Shown: positions 37,177 to 45,707, counted from the stretch's first letter. The stretch: DNA of 64,000 bases from Tropicibacter sp. Alg240-R139 (GCF_900537075.1 NZ_UNRA01000001.1:558001-622000), one strand, 5' to 3'. Notes: generated by a model from the letters alone, not told the origin. Numbers and translations: made by a program.

Positions 37177-38118
37177 ATGGCCGAAACACGTCACACCAAA
37201 GTTCTGATCATCGGGTCCGGCCCTGCCGGCTACACGGCCGGCGTCTACGCAAGCCGTGCCATGCTGGAACCGATCTTGGTTCAGGGCATCGAGCCGGGCG
37301 GCCAGTTGACCACCACAACCGACGTCGAGAACTATCCCGGCTTCACCGAGGTGCAGGGTCCCGACCTGATGATCAAGATGCAGGAACACGCTCAGGCCAT
37401 GGGCTGCGAGATCATCGGCGACATCATCACCGATCTGGACTTGTCGAAACGTCCCTTCACCGCCAAGGGTGACAGTGGCACGGTCTACACCGCCGACGCC
37501 GTCATTCTCGCCACCGGTGCTCGCGCCAAATGGCTGGGGATGGAAAGCGAAGAGAAATTCAAGGGTTTTGGCGTTTCGGCTTGCGCAACCTGCGACGGCT
37601 TCTTCTATCGCGGCCAAGAGATCGTGGTTGTGGGCGGCGGTAACACCGCTGTTGAAGAGGCGCTGTTCCTGACCAATTTCGCCTCGAAGGTCACGCTGAT
37701 CCACCGCCGAGACGAGCTGCGCGCGGAGAAGATCTTGCAGGACCGCCTGATCAAGAACGAAAAGATCGAAACCCTGTGGTTCAACCAGTTGGACGAGGTC
37801 TATGGCACCGACGCCCCCCTGGGTGTCGAAGGGGTCAAGGTCAAGAACGTGCAAACCGGCGAAATCACCGACATCCCCTGCAAGGGTGTCTTTATCGCCA
37901 TCGGCCACGCTCCTGCAAACGAGCTGGTCAAAGACACGCTTGAAACCCATATGGGCGGCTACGTCGTGACCGAGCCGGGCACCACACGAACATCCGTACC
38001 GGGTGTCTTTGCTGCTGGTGACCTGACTGACCACGTTTACCGTCAGGCTGTTACAAGTGCGGGCATGGGCTGCATGGCCGCGCTTGACGCCGAGCGTTTC
38101 CTGGCCGAACAGGATTAG
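37177..38118 (+). CDS. trxB: thioredoxin reductase
   Basis: This 313-residue flavoprotein reduces thioredoxin with NADPH. It has the FAD motif VLIIGSGPAGYTAGVYASRA (about 9-28), the redox pair in ACATCDG (about 136-142), the NADPH motif VVVGGGNTAVEEALFLTNF (about 150-168) and the C-terminal FAD motif GVFAAGDLTD. Two in-frame ATGs lie at 37174 and 37177; AGGGGGG favours the second. It ends one base before the convergent low-GC gene. Confidence 0.95.
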   Translation: MAETRHTKVLIIGSGPAGYTAGVYASRAMLEPILVQGIEPGGQLTTTTDVENYPGFTEVQGPDLMIKMQEHAQAMGCEIIGDIITDLDLSKRPFTAKGDSGTVYTADAVILATGARAKWLGMESEEKFKGFGVSACATCDGFFYRGQEIVVVGGGNTAVEEALFLTNFASKVTLIHRRDELRAEKILQDRLIKNEKIETLWFNQLDEVYGTDAPLGVEGVKVKNVQTGEITDIPCKGVFIAIGHAPANELVKDTLETHMGGYVVTEPGTTRTSVPGVFAAGDLTDHVYRQAVTSAGMGCMAALDAERFLAEQD

Positions 38119-38119
38119 A

Positions 38120-38764
38120 TTAACTGCTGCCGGTGGGACCGAACACGTGAATCACCCTACATTCAAGGTGCTTCGGCCCCAATACCGCCTGGTTCCAATC
38201 CTCCGGCATTTTTACTCTCTGCTTTTTTGCCCCCTCTTTGCAAAGCTCTAAGGCATGTTGTTCTGCTTTATCCCGAGTTTTCGAGAACCGTGAGTAGGCA
38301 AACATGTGGTTGTTGTCGATTGCGAATGCGATAAATTTGTTTGGCTTCTTGCGTGAGAGCTTTGAAGCATGAACAAAGGCTTTCTGACTATATTCTGACA
38401 CCGTGAAACTTCTGGAAGCCAGGTCAAAGTTCTTTGGAACAACTGCCAACAAAAGAACACAGTCTGATGGGTTTTGGGCTTTGAAACGGCAAGATTTCAA
38501 AGCCACATCTTTTGCTACCTCTATGTTGTGATATCCCCATGCAGCGCCAGTGTACTCAATATCGGTTTGTACCGTGTTGACCGCCATAGCAGCAAAGTAA
38601 TCCTTTGTCCTAAAACGCTTAGCGTCCATTTTTTGCTCTCGTGTCAATGGTGGGTCCGAAAACAGAACGACTATGCTTCCCTTGAGTGTAATGTCTGGCG
38701 CTTCTGCATGTGCTGCTGAAAACGTCACGAGCGCGGACACAGCGACCGCAATCAAATTTCTCAT
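38120..38764 (-). CDS. secreted hypothetical protein with DUF4189-like repeats
   Basis: This 214-residue protein has a clear signal peptide (residues 1-20, ending SAAHAEA) and is otherwise unrecognised. Two segments share a pattern of aromatic, charged helix, A-x-x-A-L-x-x-C and a later Cys. The first is AAWGYHNIEVAKDVALKSC with SDCVLLL; the second is FAYSRFSKTRDKAEQHALEL, then C and LECRVI. Such Cys-paired repeats resemble DUF4189-type periplasmic proteins. The gene is clearly richer in A and T than its neighbours, which hints at transfer. A 36-residue membrane ORF lies directly upstream. Confidence 0.65.
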   Translation of the reverse strand: MRNLIAVAVSALVTFSAAHAEAPDITLKGSIVVLFSDPPLTREQKMDAKRFRTKDYFAAMAVNTVQTDIEYTGAAWGYHNIEVAKDVALKSCRFKAQNPSDCVLLLAVVPKNFDLASRSFTVSEYSQKAFVHASKLSRKKPNKFIAFAIDNNHMFAYSRFSKTRDKAEQHALELCKEGAKKQRVKMPEDWNQAVLGPKHLECRVIHVFGPTGSS

Positions 38765-38767
38765 TTT

Positions 38768-38878
38768 TTAGCTTAACTCCGTCACAATCATTAGCAGAAG
38801 GAGGAAGATGATTATCACGCAATAAATGCAATACACAAACGGCGATCCCCAACCGCTTTTGATCTGCGCTTGACGCAT
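38768..38878 (-). CDS. tiny 36-residue membrane protein candidate
   Basis: A short ORF starts at an ATG (38878) with GGAG nine bases upstream and ends three bases before the secreted-protein gene. Its N-terminus is basic (MRQAQIKSGWG), and residues 14-31 are a strong membrane span (FVYCIYCVIIIFLLLLMI). The spacing suggests one transcript with the 38120-38764 gene. It is too short for firm recognition, and no homologue is recalled. Confidence 0.4.
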   Translation of the reverse strand: MRQAQIKSGWGSPFVYCIYCVIIIFLLLLMIVTELS

Positions 38879-38931
38879 TGTTCCAGGCTCCGCAAGTATC
38901 TACGATACATGCAGATCAACCGGAGGATCCC

Positions 38932-40629
38932 TTGGCAAGCGCACTGTGGCGTGGAAATTGGCAGACACGGACCCGGATCGTCACCGGCCTGATCCTGTTC
39001 ATCTACGCCTTCTTTCACTTCATCAACATTGGCATGGGCCTGATCTCGGCCGACCTGATGGACGAGATGGAAGACGTCATGCGCGGGATAATCCGCAACC
39101 CGGTGGGCAGCGGCATCCTTTATACCGCGCTGACACTACATGGCGCCCTGGCATTGACCAAAGTGGCCGGGCGTCGGACCCTGCGGATGCCCCTTAGTGA
39201 AGCGTTGCAGGTTTTCCTGGGCCTGGTGATTCCCCTACAGCTGATCGCGCATCTGGTTCAGACGCGGTACGCCAACACAGTTTTCGACGTAAACGACGAG
39301 ATGAGTTACCTCATCATTCTGATGTGGCCATCTTCTTCGATCTGGAAACAAAGCGGGCTGATGCTGGTCGTCTGGGTTCACGGCTGCATTGGCCTGCATT
39401 TCTGGCTACGTCTGCATCCGCTCTGGCGAAAGATGAGCCCGTATCTGATTGGCGCGGCGGTTCTGGTGCCCGCCTTTGGTCTTGCCGGTGTGCTGACCGA
39501 AGGGCGTCGGATGTACGATATCTTCATCGATAACGACCTGCGCCCCGAGTACATGGAGTATTTCAACTGGCCCACGCGCGAGACGTTTCAGGCGCTCTTT
39601 GTCGTGACAGAGCAAAGCATGCTAGTGTTCTGGTCGTTGCTGGGCCTGACCGCGGCCGTTTACCTGGGTCGCAAGCTTCTGGCGCGCCGCCGGTCGGTGC
39701 GCATATCATATGTACACGGGCCTCGAGTCACTTCGGAAAAGGGCATGACACTGCTGGAAATGTCCCAGGCGAACGGCGTCCCGCACACCGCTTTGTGTGG
39801 TGGAAAGGGGCGCTGCACCACCTGCCGCGTTGTGGTCGAAGAAGGGATCGACTTGCTCGAACCGCCGTCCGAGGCAGAATCTCGCAGCCTGAGGGCTGTC
39901 AAAGCCTCTCCCAACACACGGCTGGCCTGTCAAATCCGTCCGACCAACCCCGCGACGGTGTTTCGGGTGTTTCGCCCTGACGGGCAACGCAACCGGGCCC
40001 ATAAAAGCCAAGGGCAGGAACGCCAACTTGCGATCCTGTTTCTGGACATGCGTGGCTTTACCGCCCGCACCACCGGGCAGCTTCCCTATGACGTCGTGTT
40101 CCTACTCAACCGGTTCTTTGACGCGATTGTTCCGTCCATCATCCAGGCGGGTGGTAGCGTGGACAAATACCTGGGAGACGGGTTGTTGGCCGTATTTGAA
40201 ACCTCAGACACGCCAAGCTCGGCCAAAGCGGCGTTGAAAGCCGCGGCCCAAGTCGGCCGCGCGCTGGAAGAGTTCAACCAAACGCTGGACACCGAAGGCG
40301 ACCCGCACGTTCGGATCGGCATCGGTGTGCATCTGGGTAATCTGGTTCTGGGAGAGATCGGCTCGGCAGGACATGCGCCGCGTACGATCATCGGCGACAC
40401 GGTCAATGCCGCCAGCCGACTGGAGGGGCAAACGAAAGAACTGGGAGTCGAACTGCTGGTGTCCGAGGCCGTTCTGCACGAAGCTGGCGTTGACACCTCT
40501 GCTCTGGAATTGCGGGATTTTGATCTGCGCGGTGTGCCTGAACCCCTGCGCGCCCTGCCAGTCAAACGCGCCGTTGGACTGGAAGACCTGCCAGATTTGA
40601 GCAGCGAACAAACGACATCCCCCCACTAA
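38932..40629 (+). CDS. membrane-ferredoxin-adenylate cyclase fusion
   Basis: This 565-residue protein has three parts. Residues 10-250 form six or so spans with several in-membrane His (29, 70, 107, 150, 156) and resemble the cytochrome b subunit of succinate dehydrogenase. Residues 255-350 are a 2Fe-2S ferredoxin domain with Cys289, Cys295, Cys298 and Cys333. Residues 365-545 are a class III nucleotide cyclase with the metal Asp in LFLDMRGFTA, DKYLGDGLLAVFE and GDTVNAASRLEG. I chose the TTG at 38932 with GGAGG six bases upstream; an in-frame TTG at 38878 is an alternative. The layout suggests cAMP synthesis controlled by membrane redox state. Confidence 0.88.
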   Translation: MASALWRGNWQTRTRIVTGLILFIYAFFHFINIGMGLISADLMDEMEDVMRGIIRNPVGSGILYTALTLHGALALTKVAGRRTLRMPLSEALQVFLGLVIPLQLIAHLVQTRYANTVFDVNDEMSYLIILMWPSSSIWKQSGLMLVVWVHGCIGLHFWLRLHPLWRKMSPYLIGAAVLVPAFGLAGVLTEGRRMYDIFIDNDLRPEYMEYFNWPTRETFQALFVVTEQSMLVFWSLLGLTAAVYLGRKLLARRRSVRISYVHGPRVTSEKGMTLLEMSQANGVPHTALCGGKGRCTTCRVVVEEGIDLLEPPSEAESRSLRAVKASPNTRLACQIRPTNPATVFRVFRPDGQRNRAHKSQGQERQLAILFLDMRGFTARTTGQLPYDVVFLLNRFFDAIVPSIIQAGGSVDKYLGDGLLAVFETSDTPSSAKAALKAAAQVGRALEEFNQTLDTEGDPHVRIGIGVHLGNLVLGEIGSAGHAPRTIIGDTVNAASRLEGQTKELGVELLVSEAVLHEAGVDTSALELRDFDLRGVPEPLRALPVKRAVGLEDLPDLSSEQTTSPH

Positions 40630-40752
40630 GCCACCGTTCCACCAAACGCCCATCCGGGTTCAAACGCTTACAGCCCGAATTCTTCCCGTTTTGTGCGTTT
40701 CCATCACACACCGTCCTTTGTTTGGGTTGGACTTATGGACTTTACCCACAAC

Positions 40753-40769
40753 ACGGGGATAGTCCCCGT
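40753..40769. other. small hairpin in the sat leader
   Basis: ACGGGGA (40753-40759) and TCCCCGT (40763-40769) form a 7-bp stem upstream of the sat start. It may act as a leader structure; no terminator T-run follows. Confidence 0.35.
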
Positions 40770-40816
40770 TCTTGAGGCATTCACACATCCGAACAGGACT
40801 CAAAGAGAGAATTTCA

Positions 40817-42532
40817 ATGACGATGCTCAGCAATCTGGCCCCGATTCCAGAATTATACGTCTCCTACGATTCCGCTCAGAAACTCAAGATTGAAGCGGCT
40901 GACCTAAAAAGCTGGGACCTGACCCCGCGCCAGATCTGTGATCTGGAACTGCTGATGAACGGCGGCTTCAACCCGCTTAAGGGGTTCCTCAGCGAAGAAG
41001 ATTATAACGGCGTTGTCGAGAACATGCGTCTCGCCGACGGTTCGCTCTGGCCGATGCCAGTCACGCTTGACGTATCCGAAGACTTCGCAGCCTCGCTTGA
41101 GGTTGGCGAGGACATCGCCCTGCGCGACCAAGAAGGCGTGATCCTGGGCACCATGACCATCAGCGACCGCTGGACGCCCAACAAGGCGCGCGAGGCTGAA
41201 AAAGTGTTTGGTGCTGACGACGACGCGCACCCAGCCGTCAACTATCTGCACAACACCGCGGGCCCCATCTATTTGGGCGGCCCGGTGACTGGCATTCAGC
41301 AGCCTGTACACTATGACTTCCGCGCCCGCCGCGACACCCCGAACGAGCTGCGCGCGTTCTTTCGCAAAGTGGGTTGGCGCCGTGTGGTTGCGTTCCAAAC
41401 CCGCAACCCGCTGCACCGGGCACATCAGGAACTGACCTTCCGCGCCGCGAAAGAGGCGCAGGCCAATCTATTGATCCACCCAGTCGTAGGCATGACTAAA
41501 CCCGGTGATGTCGACCACTTTACCCGCGTGCGCTGCTACGAAGCGGTGCTGGACAAATATCCGGCTGCCACCACGTCGATGAGCCTGCTGAATCTGGCCA
41601 TGCGCATGGCTGGTCCACGCGAAGCCGTCTGGCACGGTCTGATCCGGGCCAACCACGGCTGCACGCATTTTATCGTAGGCCGCGATCACGCCGGACCAGG
41701 CAAGAACTCGGCGGGCGAGGATTTCTATGGCCCTTATGACGCCCAAGATCTGTTCCGCGAGTACCAGAACGAGATCGGCGTCGAAATGGTCGACTTCAAA
41801 CACATGGTCTATGTGCAGGAACGCGCCCAGTACGAACCCAATGACGAGATCGCTGACAAAGATGACGTCACCATCCTGAACATCAGCGGCACCGAACTGC
41901 GCCGTCGTCTACAAGAGGGTCTGGAAATCCCCGAGTGGTTCTCATTCCCTGAAGTGGTGACAGAGCTGCGCAAGACCCGTCCGCCGCGCTCGAAGCAGGG
42001 CTTTACGGTCTTCTTCACCGGCTTCTCCGGCTCTGGCAAGTCGACCATCGCCAACGCTCTGATGGTCAAGCTGATGGAGATGGGTGGTCGTCCGGTGACA
42101 CTGCTGGATGGTGACATCGTGCGTAAAAACCTCAGCTCGGAGCTGGGGTTTTCGAAAGAGCACCGCGATCTCAACATCCGCCGGATCGGTTACGTGGCAT
42201 CCGAGATCACCAAGAATGGCGGCATCGCCATCTGCGCGCCGATTGCACCCTATTCAACGACACGCCGCGCCGTGCGAGAAGACGTCGAAGCCTTTGGCGC
42301 CTTTGTCGAGGTTCACGTCGCAACATCAATTGAGGAATGCGAGCGCCGTGACCGCAAGGGGCTGTACAAGCTGGCGCGCGAAGGCAAGATCAAGGAATTC
42401 ACCGGGATTTCCGACCCCTATGACGTACCGGAAAAACCCGAACTGAGCGTTGAAACCGAGAACGTCGAAGTCGACAATTGCGCCCACCAGGTTTTGCTGA
42501 AACTGGAAAGCATGGGTTTGGTTTCGGCCTGA
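40817..42532 (+). CDS. sat: bifunctional sulfate adenylyltransferase / adenylylsulfate kinase
   Basis: This 571-residue fusion activates sulfate to APS and then to PAPS. The N-terminal 390 residues are ATP sulfurylase, with the HxxH-type motif in NPLHRAHQELTFRAAKEAQ (about 195-213), GLIRANHGCTHFIVGRDHAG and IDTE-type core replaced by VDFKHMVY. The C-terminal 170 residues are APS kinase, with the P-loop GFSGSGKST near 402-410, LDGDIVRKNLSSELGF and FVEVHVATSIEECERRD. The ATG at 40817 has AGAGAG upstream. A terminator follows. Such fusions are standard in roseobacters, and the sulfate-reducing kind lacks the kinase part. Confidence 0.95.
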   Translation: MTMLSNLAPIPELYVSYDSAQKLKIEAADLKSWDLTPRQICDLELLMNGGFNPLKGFLSEEDYNGVVENMRLADGSLWPMPVTLDVSEDFAASLEVGEDIALRDQEGVILGTMTISDRWTPNKAREAEKVFGADDDAHPAVNYLHNTAGPIYLGGPVTGIQQPVHYDFRARRDTPNELRAFFRKVGWRRVVAFQTRNPLHRAHQELTFRAAKEAQANLLIHPVVGMTKPGDVDHFTRVRCYEAVLDKYPAATTSMSLLNLAMRMAGPREAVWHGLIRANHGCTHFIVGRDHAGPGKNSAGEDFYGPYDAQDLFREYQNEIGVEMVDFKHMVYVQERAQYEPNDEIADKDDVTILNISGTELRRRLQEGLEIPEWFSFPEVVTELRKTRPPRSKQGFTVFFTGFSGSGKSTIANALMVKLMEMGGRPVTLLDGDIVRKNLSSELGFSKEHRDLNIRRIGYVASEITKNGGIAICAPIAPYSTTRRAVREDVEAFGAFVEVHVATSIEECERRDRKGLYKLAREGKIKEFTGISDPYDVPEKPELSVETENVEVDNCAHQVLLKLESMGLVSA

Positions 42533-42550
42533 TCATCAGTGCTGAACTCT

Positions 42551-42580
42551 GAAAAGGCCTGCCGTAAGGTGGGCCTTTTC
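42551..42580 (+). terminator. terminator of sat-cysC
   Basis: GAAAAGGCC (42551-42559) pairs with GGCCTTTTC (42572-42580), 18 bases past the stop. Confidence 0.8.
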
Positions 42581-42604
42581 ACGCTCCCCAACCACTCCCC
42601 GACT

Positions 42605-42681
42605 GTCAAATTTTGACGGCGAGAGTGAAACGGGGCCAGAAACTTTCAAAGTTTCTGTCTCAATTTCTGTCCCAGAAATTG
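42605..42681. repeat. three consecutive perfect hairpins
   Basis: GTCAAA/TTTGAC (42605-42617), CAGAAACTTT/AAAGTTTCTG (42637-42657, one-base loop; 10-bp arms) and CAATTTCTG/CAGAAATTG (42661-42681) follow one another between the convergent sat and GT10 genes. Confidence 0.65.
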
Positions 42682-42699
42682 GCCGCACCGTTCCGTTAC

Positions 42700-43560
42700 C
42701 TAAAGAGCGTCCCGGATAGCCTGCGCGGCGCGCAGTTCCAAATCGGCAAATGGGTCCAATTCGGTTTGCAAACGTTTCAGATCCGGCAGACGGCTTTCGA
42801 AATCTTCGACAGACATCGCCGCCACAGCGTCACGCACTTCGGTCTCTGAGTTGCAGCGGATGATACCGGTGGGGTCAACAAAGCGTTCGATGTTCGGACA
42901 GCCCCAATAGATCGGCACCGTATTACAGAACACCGCATCCAGCAGTTTTTCCGAGAAGTAGTTGTCCTCTTGCACGTTCTCTATCACGACCGAGTAGCGG
43001 TAGGGCGCCAACCCGTCTGCTTTGTGTTCAAATGGGGTATATCCGCGCCCCATGATCTGGACGTCCTGATTGGTGTCTCGGATCCAATCGACGATAGCGT
43101 GGCGCAACTTATGCCCCGTGCTGTCGCGTTTGGCCGATGCAATCAATGAACACATGGCCGTTTTGTTGAGCGGTAGCTTTTTCCAATCTGGCACCCAAGT
43201 GGTGCCAAACGCAAAGAACTGGGCGTTTGGGATGTTCGCCAACAGGCTGTCATGAAACGTCAGTACCCGAAAAAATCGCCGCCAAGTCAAACGTAGAAGT
43301 TTCAGATGCTTGGCGTGAATGACCGAAGGCTCGCCCATCACCAGGGAAATTTGAGCATGTGTTCCGCGCCGAAGCCGGAAATGCGTCGCCGTCTTGGGAT
43401 AAACAATCAAGTGATCCGTGGGCAAGAGATCTCCCACTGTCTTGCCGTTCAACCGTTCGGGACAGCCAAGCGGCCACAGAAGCTCAGTCACCAGCACCGT
43501 CGACAGCTTGGGCCCAAGCCCCATGCCGTAGGGTAGAATTGCGATGGCCGCCTCACTCAT
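42700..43560 (-). CDS. glycosyltransferase family 10 (fucosyltransferase-like)
   Basis: This 286-residue protein matches the C-terminal donor-binding half of family 10 alpha-1,3-fucosyltransferases. The key stretch is YRYSVVIENVQEDNYFSEKL (about residues 193-212), followed by DAVFCNTVPIYWGCPNIERF. There is no signal peptide or membrane span, so it works in the cytoplasm, probably on a surface polysaccharide or lipid-linked sugar. It overlaps the PhzF gene by four bases. The sugar donor cannot be fixed from sequence. Confidence 0.82.
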   Translation of the reverse strand: MSEAAIAILPYGMGLGPKLSTVLVTELLWPLGCPERLNGKTVGDLLPTDHLIVYPKTATHFRLRRGTHAQISLVMGEPSVIHAKHLKLLRLTWRRFFRVLTFHDSLLANIPNAQFFAFGTTWVPDWKKLPLNKTAMCSLIASAKRDSTGHKLRHAIVDWIRDTNQDVQIMGRGYTPFEHKADGLAPYRYSVVIENVQEDNYFSEKLLDAVFCNTVPIYWGCPNIERFVDPTGIIRCNSETEVRDAVAAMSVEDFESRLPDLKRLQTELDPFADLELRAAQAIRDAL

Positions 43561-44435
43561 TCCGGCAGATCCACCTGACCGCGCATCAGGACAAACCCCT
43601 GCCCGGCAACCTTAACCCCGATGATGTCATCAGGCGTGCCCACCCGCGTTACGGTGGCCTGACCTGGACGCCCCATACCGTGACCCTGCTCGGCAGTGAA
43701 GGTTTCTTTCTCCATCAACCCCTGACGCCACAGATAGGCGGCCATTGCGCCAGTGGCCGAGCCGGTAAAGGGATCCTCGGGCGGATTGGGCGGAGCCAGC
43801 AACAGGCGCGAGAAGGTGTCACCCACCTCGGTCGCGCCCTGCAAGGTGACCAGAAATGGCTCGAGCATGTCGGTGCCTGCGTTCCCCTGGCTCGCCGCCA
43901 TGTCCCGCATCGCGTCCACATTTAGCTTTGCCTGTTTCACCGCATCATGGTCCCTCAGCACCGTGATGCAGAACGGCAGGCCAGTCGATACTATCTGCGG
44001 CTGCGCGACAATTGATGCGGGCGGCAAAGAAACGGTTCGCGCGACCATCTCGATCGGTAAGGTGTCCCCGAATTGCGGCGCCACCTGCGTCATCTCGATC
44101 TCGTCCCCGTTCAGACGGACCGGCACCAGCCCCGCGCCTGTTTCGAGCACCAGTTCATCACCCTCGATCAGCCCGCGGGACCGCATCGCGGCAACCGTGG
44201 CAATCGTCGGGTGTCCAGCAAAGGGAATTTCACGGCTGGCCAGGAAATAGCGCACTTTCACATCCGCCACTTCAGACGGACCGATAAAGGTACATTCCAC
44301 CAGAGAGGTCTCGCGCACATAGGCCGTGCAGATGTCCTCGGCCAGGTGAGCACCTCCATGCACCACGGCACAGCCGTTTCCGCCAAAGGCCTGATCAGTG
44401 AAAGCATCCACCCAGTCAAATTCATACCAGCTCAT
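43557..44435 (-). CDS. PhzF-family protein
   Basis: This 292-residue protein belongs to the PhzF/diaminopimelate-epimerase-fold isomerase family. Landmarks are FDWVDAFTDQAFGGNGCAVV (about 5-24), YVRETSLVECTFI (about 40-52), with the family's catalytic Glu at 47 in ETSLVECTF, REIPFAGHPTIATVAAM (about 68-84) and PFTGSATGAMAAYLW (about 219-233). No phenazine genes are nearby, so its substrate is unknown. It overlaps the GT10 gene by four bases, an unexpected operon partner. Confidence 0.9.
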   Translation of the reverse strand: MSWYEFDWVDAFTDQAFGGNGCAVVHGGAHLAEDICTAYVRETSLVECTFIGPSEVADVKVRYFLASREIPFAGHPTIATVAAMRSRGLIEGDELVLETGAGLVPVRLNGDEIEMTQVAPQFGDTLPIEMVARTVSLPPASIVAQPQIVSTGLPFCITVLRDHDAVKQAKLNVDAMRDMAASQGNAGTDMLEPFLVTLQGATEVGDTFSRLLLAPPNPPEDPFTGSATGAMAAYLWRQGLMEKETFTAEQGHGMGRPGQATVTRVGTPDDIIGVKVAGQGFVLMRGQVDLPE

Positions 44436-44616
44436 CTTCGGCCTCCTGTTGGCGCGGTCCGGACCAAACAGCCCCTTGTTACTCGCGGAGGTAGTAGCTC
44501 AGGCTCATAGTGTCACCTCAAAACGTCTGGATGTCACATTCTAACTACCTGTGCATCTGACCAACTGCCTGTGCAACTGAAACCCATTGATCAGCCCTAC
44601 GGGATGCTGGATACGC

Positions 44617-44641
44617 AAAAGGCGCAGCCAATCGCTGCGCC
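44617..44641 (-). terminator. terminator of hsp20-DUF1150
   Basis: GGCGCAGC (44621-44628) pairs with GCTGCGCC (44634-44641), with TTTT after it on the minus strand, 35 bases past the DUF1150 stop. Upstream, AACTACCTGTGCATCTGACC (44541-44560) is repeated imperfectly at 44561-44580. Confidence 0.75.
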
Positions 44642-44676
44642 ATCCATCAATCTCGATGCTTGATCACACGTATCGC

Positions 44677-44901
44677 CTAATGCACTGCAACCGGCGCGAA
44701 ATCGTGCTCACGCGCCAGCATGAACGCCAGCTTTCGATCCGCGACCAAGGCCAGTTGCTGCCCTTCTTCGTCGTGCACCGCATAAAGCTGTTCGTGATCC
44801 CCGGCCTCGGCTCGGATCTGGTCAGGCAAGTCTGCCACCACTACGGTTTTTACATAGACGATACGGCCGCTGTCTTCGTTGAAATCATATGGCGTTTCCA
44901 T
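44677..44901 (-). CDS. DUF1150 family protein
   Basis: This 74-residue protein of the DUF1150 family follows the hsp20 gene by three bases, as is usual in Rhodobacterales and related orders. It contains YVKTVVVADLPDQI and LAFMLAREHDFAPVAVH. A role in the heat-shock response is inferred only from this fixed gene pairing. Confidence 0.87.
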   Translation of the reverse strand: METPYDFNEDSGRIVYVKTVVVADLPDQIRAEAGDHEQLYAVHDEEGQQLALVADRKLAFMLAREHDFAPVAVH

Positions 44902-44904
44902 CGC

Positions 44905-45318
44905 TTACCCTTTCTTTATATTGATCTTTTGCACCACAGTTTCTGGGCGCGCCCGCGTCAGATCCACATGGAGCAGCCCGTTTTCCATCACCGCCTCGCC
45001 GACCTCGACTCCGTCGGCCAGCACAAACATGCGCTGAAACTGGCGCGCAGCGATGCCCCGGTGCAGGAACACCCGCCCTTCGCTGTCGTCGTTTTGCCGC
45101 CCCCGGATCACCAGTTGGCGGTCTTCGATGGTGATCGACAGGTCTTCCTCGGCAAATCCGGCCACTGCCAGTGTGATGCGATAGGAAAAATCCGAGGTCT
45201 GTTCGATGTTATACGGCGGATACCCTTCGTTGCCCGACTTCGCCGAGCGTTCCAGAAGGCGTTCCAACTGCTCGAACCCAAGCATATGCGGGTATGAGCC
45301 AAGAGTAAGTTTTGACAC
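44905..45318 (-). CDS. small heat shock protein Hsp20
   Basis: This 137-residue alpha-crystallin-type chaperone holds unfolding proteins in a soluble state. The crystallin domain runs from about residue 35 (YNIEQTSDFSYRITLAVAGF) through DRQLVIRGRQ to FVLADGVEVGEAVMENGLLH. The start is a GTG at 45318 with AAAGGA nine bases upstream. It is controlled by an apparent heat-shock promoter (45387-45415) and is co-transcribed with DUF1150. Confidence 0.92.
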   Translation of the reverse strand: MSKLTLGSYPHMLGFEQLERLLERSAKSGNEGYPPYNIEQTSDFSYRITLAVAGFAEEDLSITIEDRQLVIRGRQNDDSEGRVFLHRGIAARQFQRMFVLADGVEVGEAVMENGLLHVDLTRARPETVVQKINIKKG

Positions 45319-45386
45319 GTCTTATCGTCCTTTATTGTCAAAGCGACGGTGTGCACGGTCCCGGATTCGGCAACCGCGCCTGTCAA

Positions 45387-45415
45387 ATATGGGAAAAAAA
45401 TTCCCCCATAACAAG
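45387..45415 (-). promoter_or_regulatory. RpoH-like heat-shock promoter of hsp20
   Basis: On the minus strand CTTG (45415-45412) and CCCATAT (45393-45387) are 18 bases apart, close to the RpoH pattern. A TATGGG/CCCATA inverted repeat (45388-45393 and 45405-45410) overlaps the site. Confidence 0.5.
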
Positions 45416-45482
45416 GTCTAGGCGAAAACATCGTGAACGCGTATCTTAGGTTCGCAAAGACCTCCAATACCCGAGTCGCTAT

Positions 45483-45707
45483 ATGAATGCTCCCACAGAT
45501 CTATCGATGAAAACAGACGACGTCCTTCAGGTGGAGTTGGAAGTCTTCAAGCGGCAACATCGGGATCTGGACGAGGCTATTATGGCCCTTGTCGAACGCG
45601 GTACAGGCGATCAGTTCACCATCAAGCGCCTGAAAAAGCAGAAGCTGCGGGTCAAGGACATGATTTCCCTCATCGAAGACCGCCTGACGCCAGATATCAT
45701 TGCCTAA
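45483..45707 (+). CDS. YdcH/DUF465 family protein
   Basis: This 74-residue helical protein belongs to the DUF465 (YdcH) family. Residues 17-70 form a helical hairpin with FKRQHRDLDEAIMALVERGT and the conserved IKRLKKQKLRVKDMISLIED signature. It is divergent from hsp20. The biochemical role of the family is unknown. Confidence 0.88.
   Translation: MNAPTDLSMKTDDVLQVELEVFKRQHRDLDEAIMALVERGTGDQFTIKRLKKQKLRVKDMISLIEDRLTPDIIA

Noticed and set aside
40739..40816. Short leader peptide upstream of sat starting ATGGACTTTACC
   Set aside because: The frame continues through the sat start region in another phase and shows no attenuator; only the small hairpin is retained.
44541..44580. Tandem 20-base imperfect repeat as a CRISPR-like start
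   Set aside because: Only two imperfect units without spacers occur, so it is not a CRISPR array.
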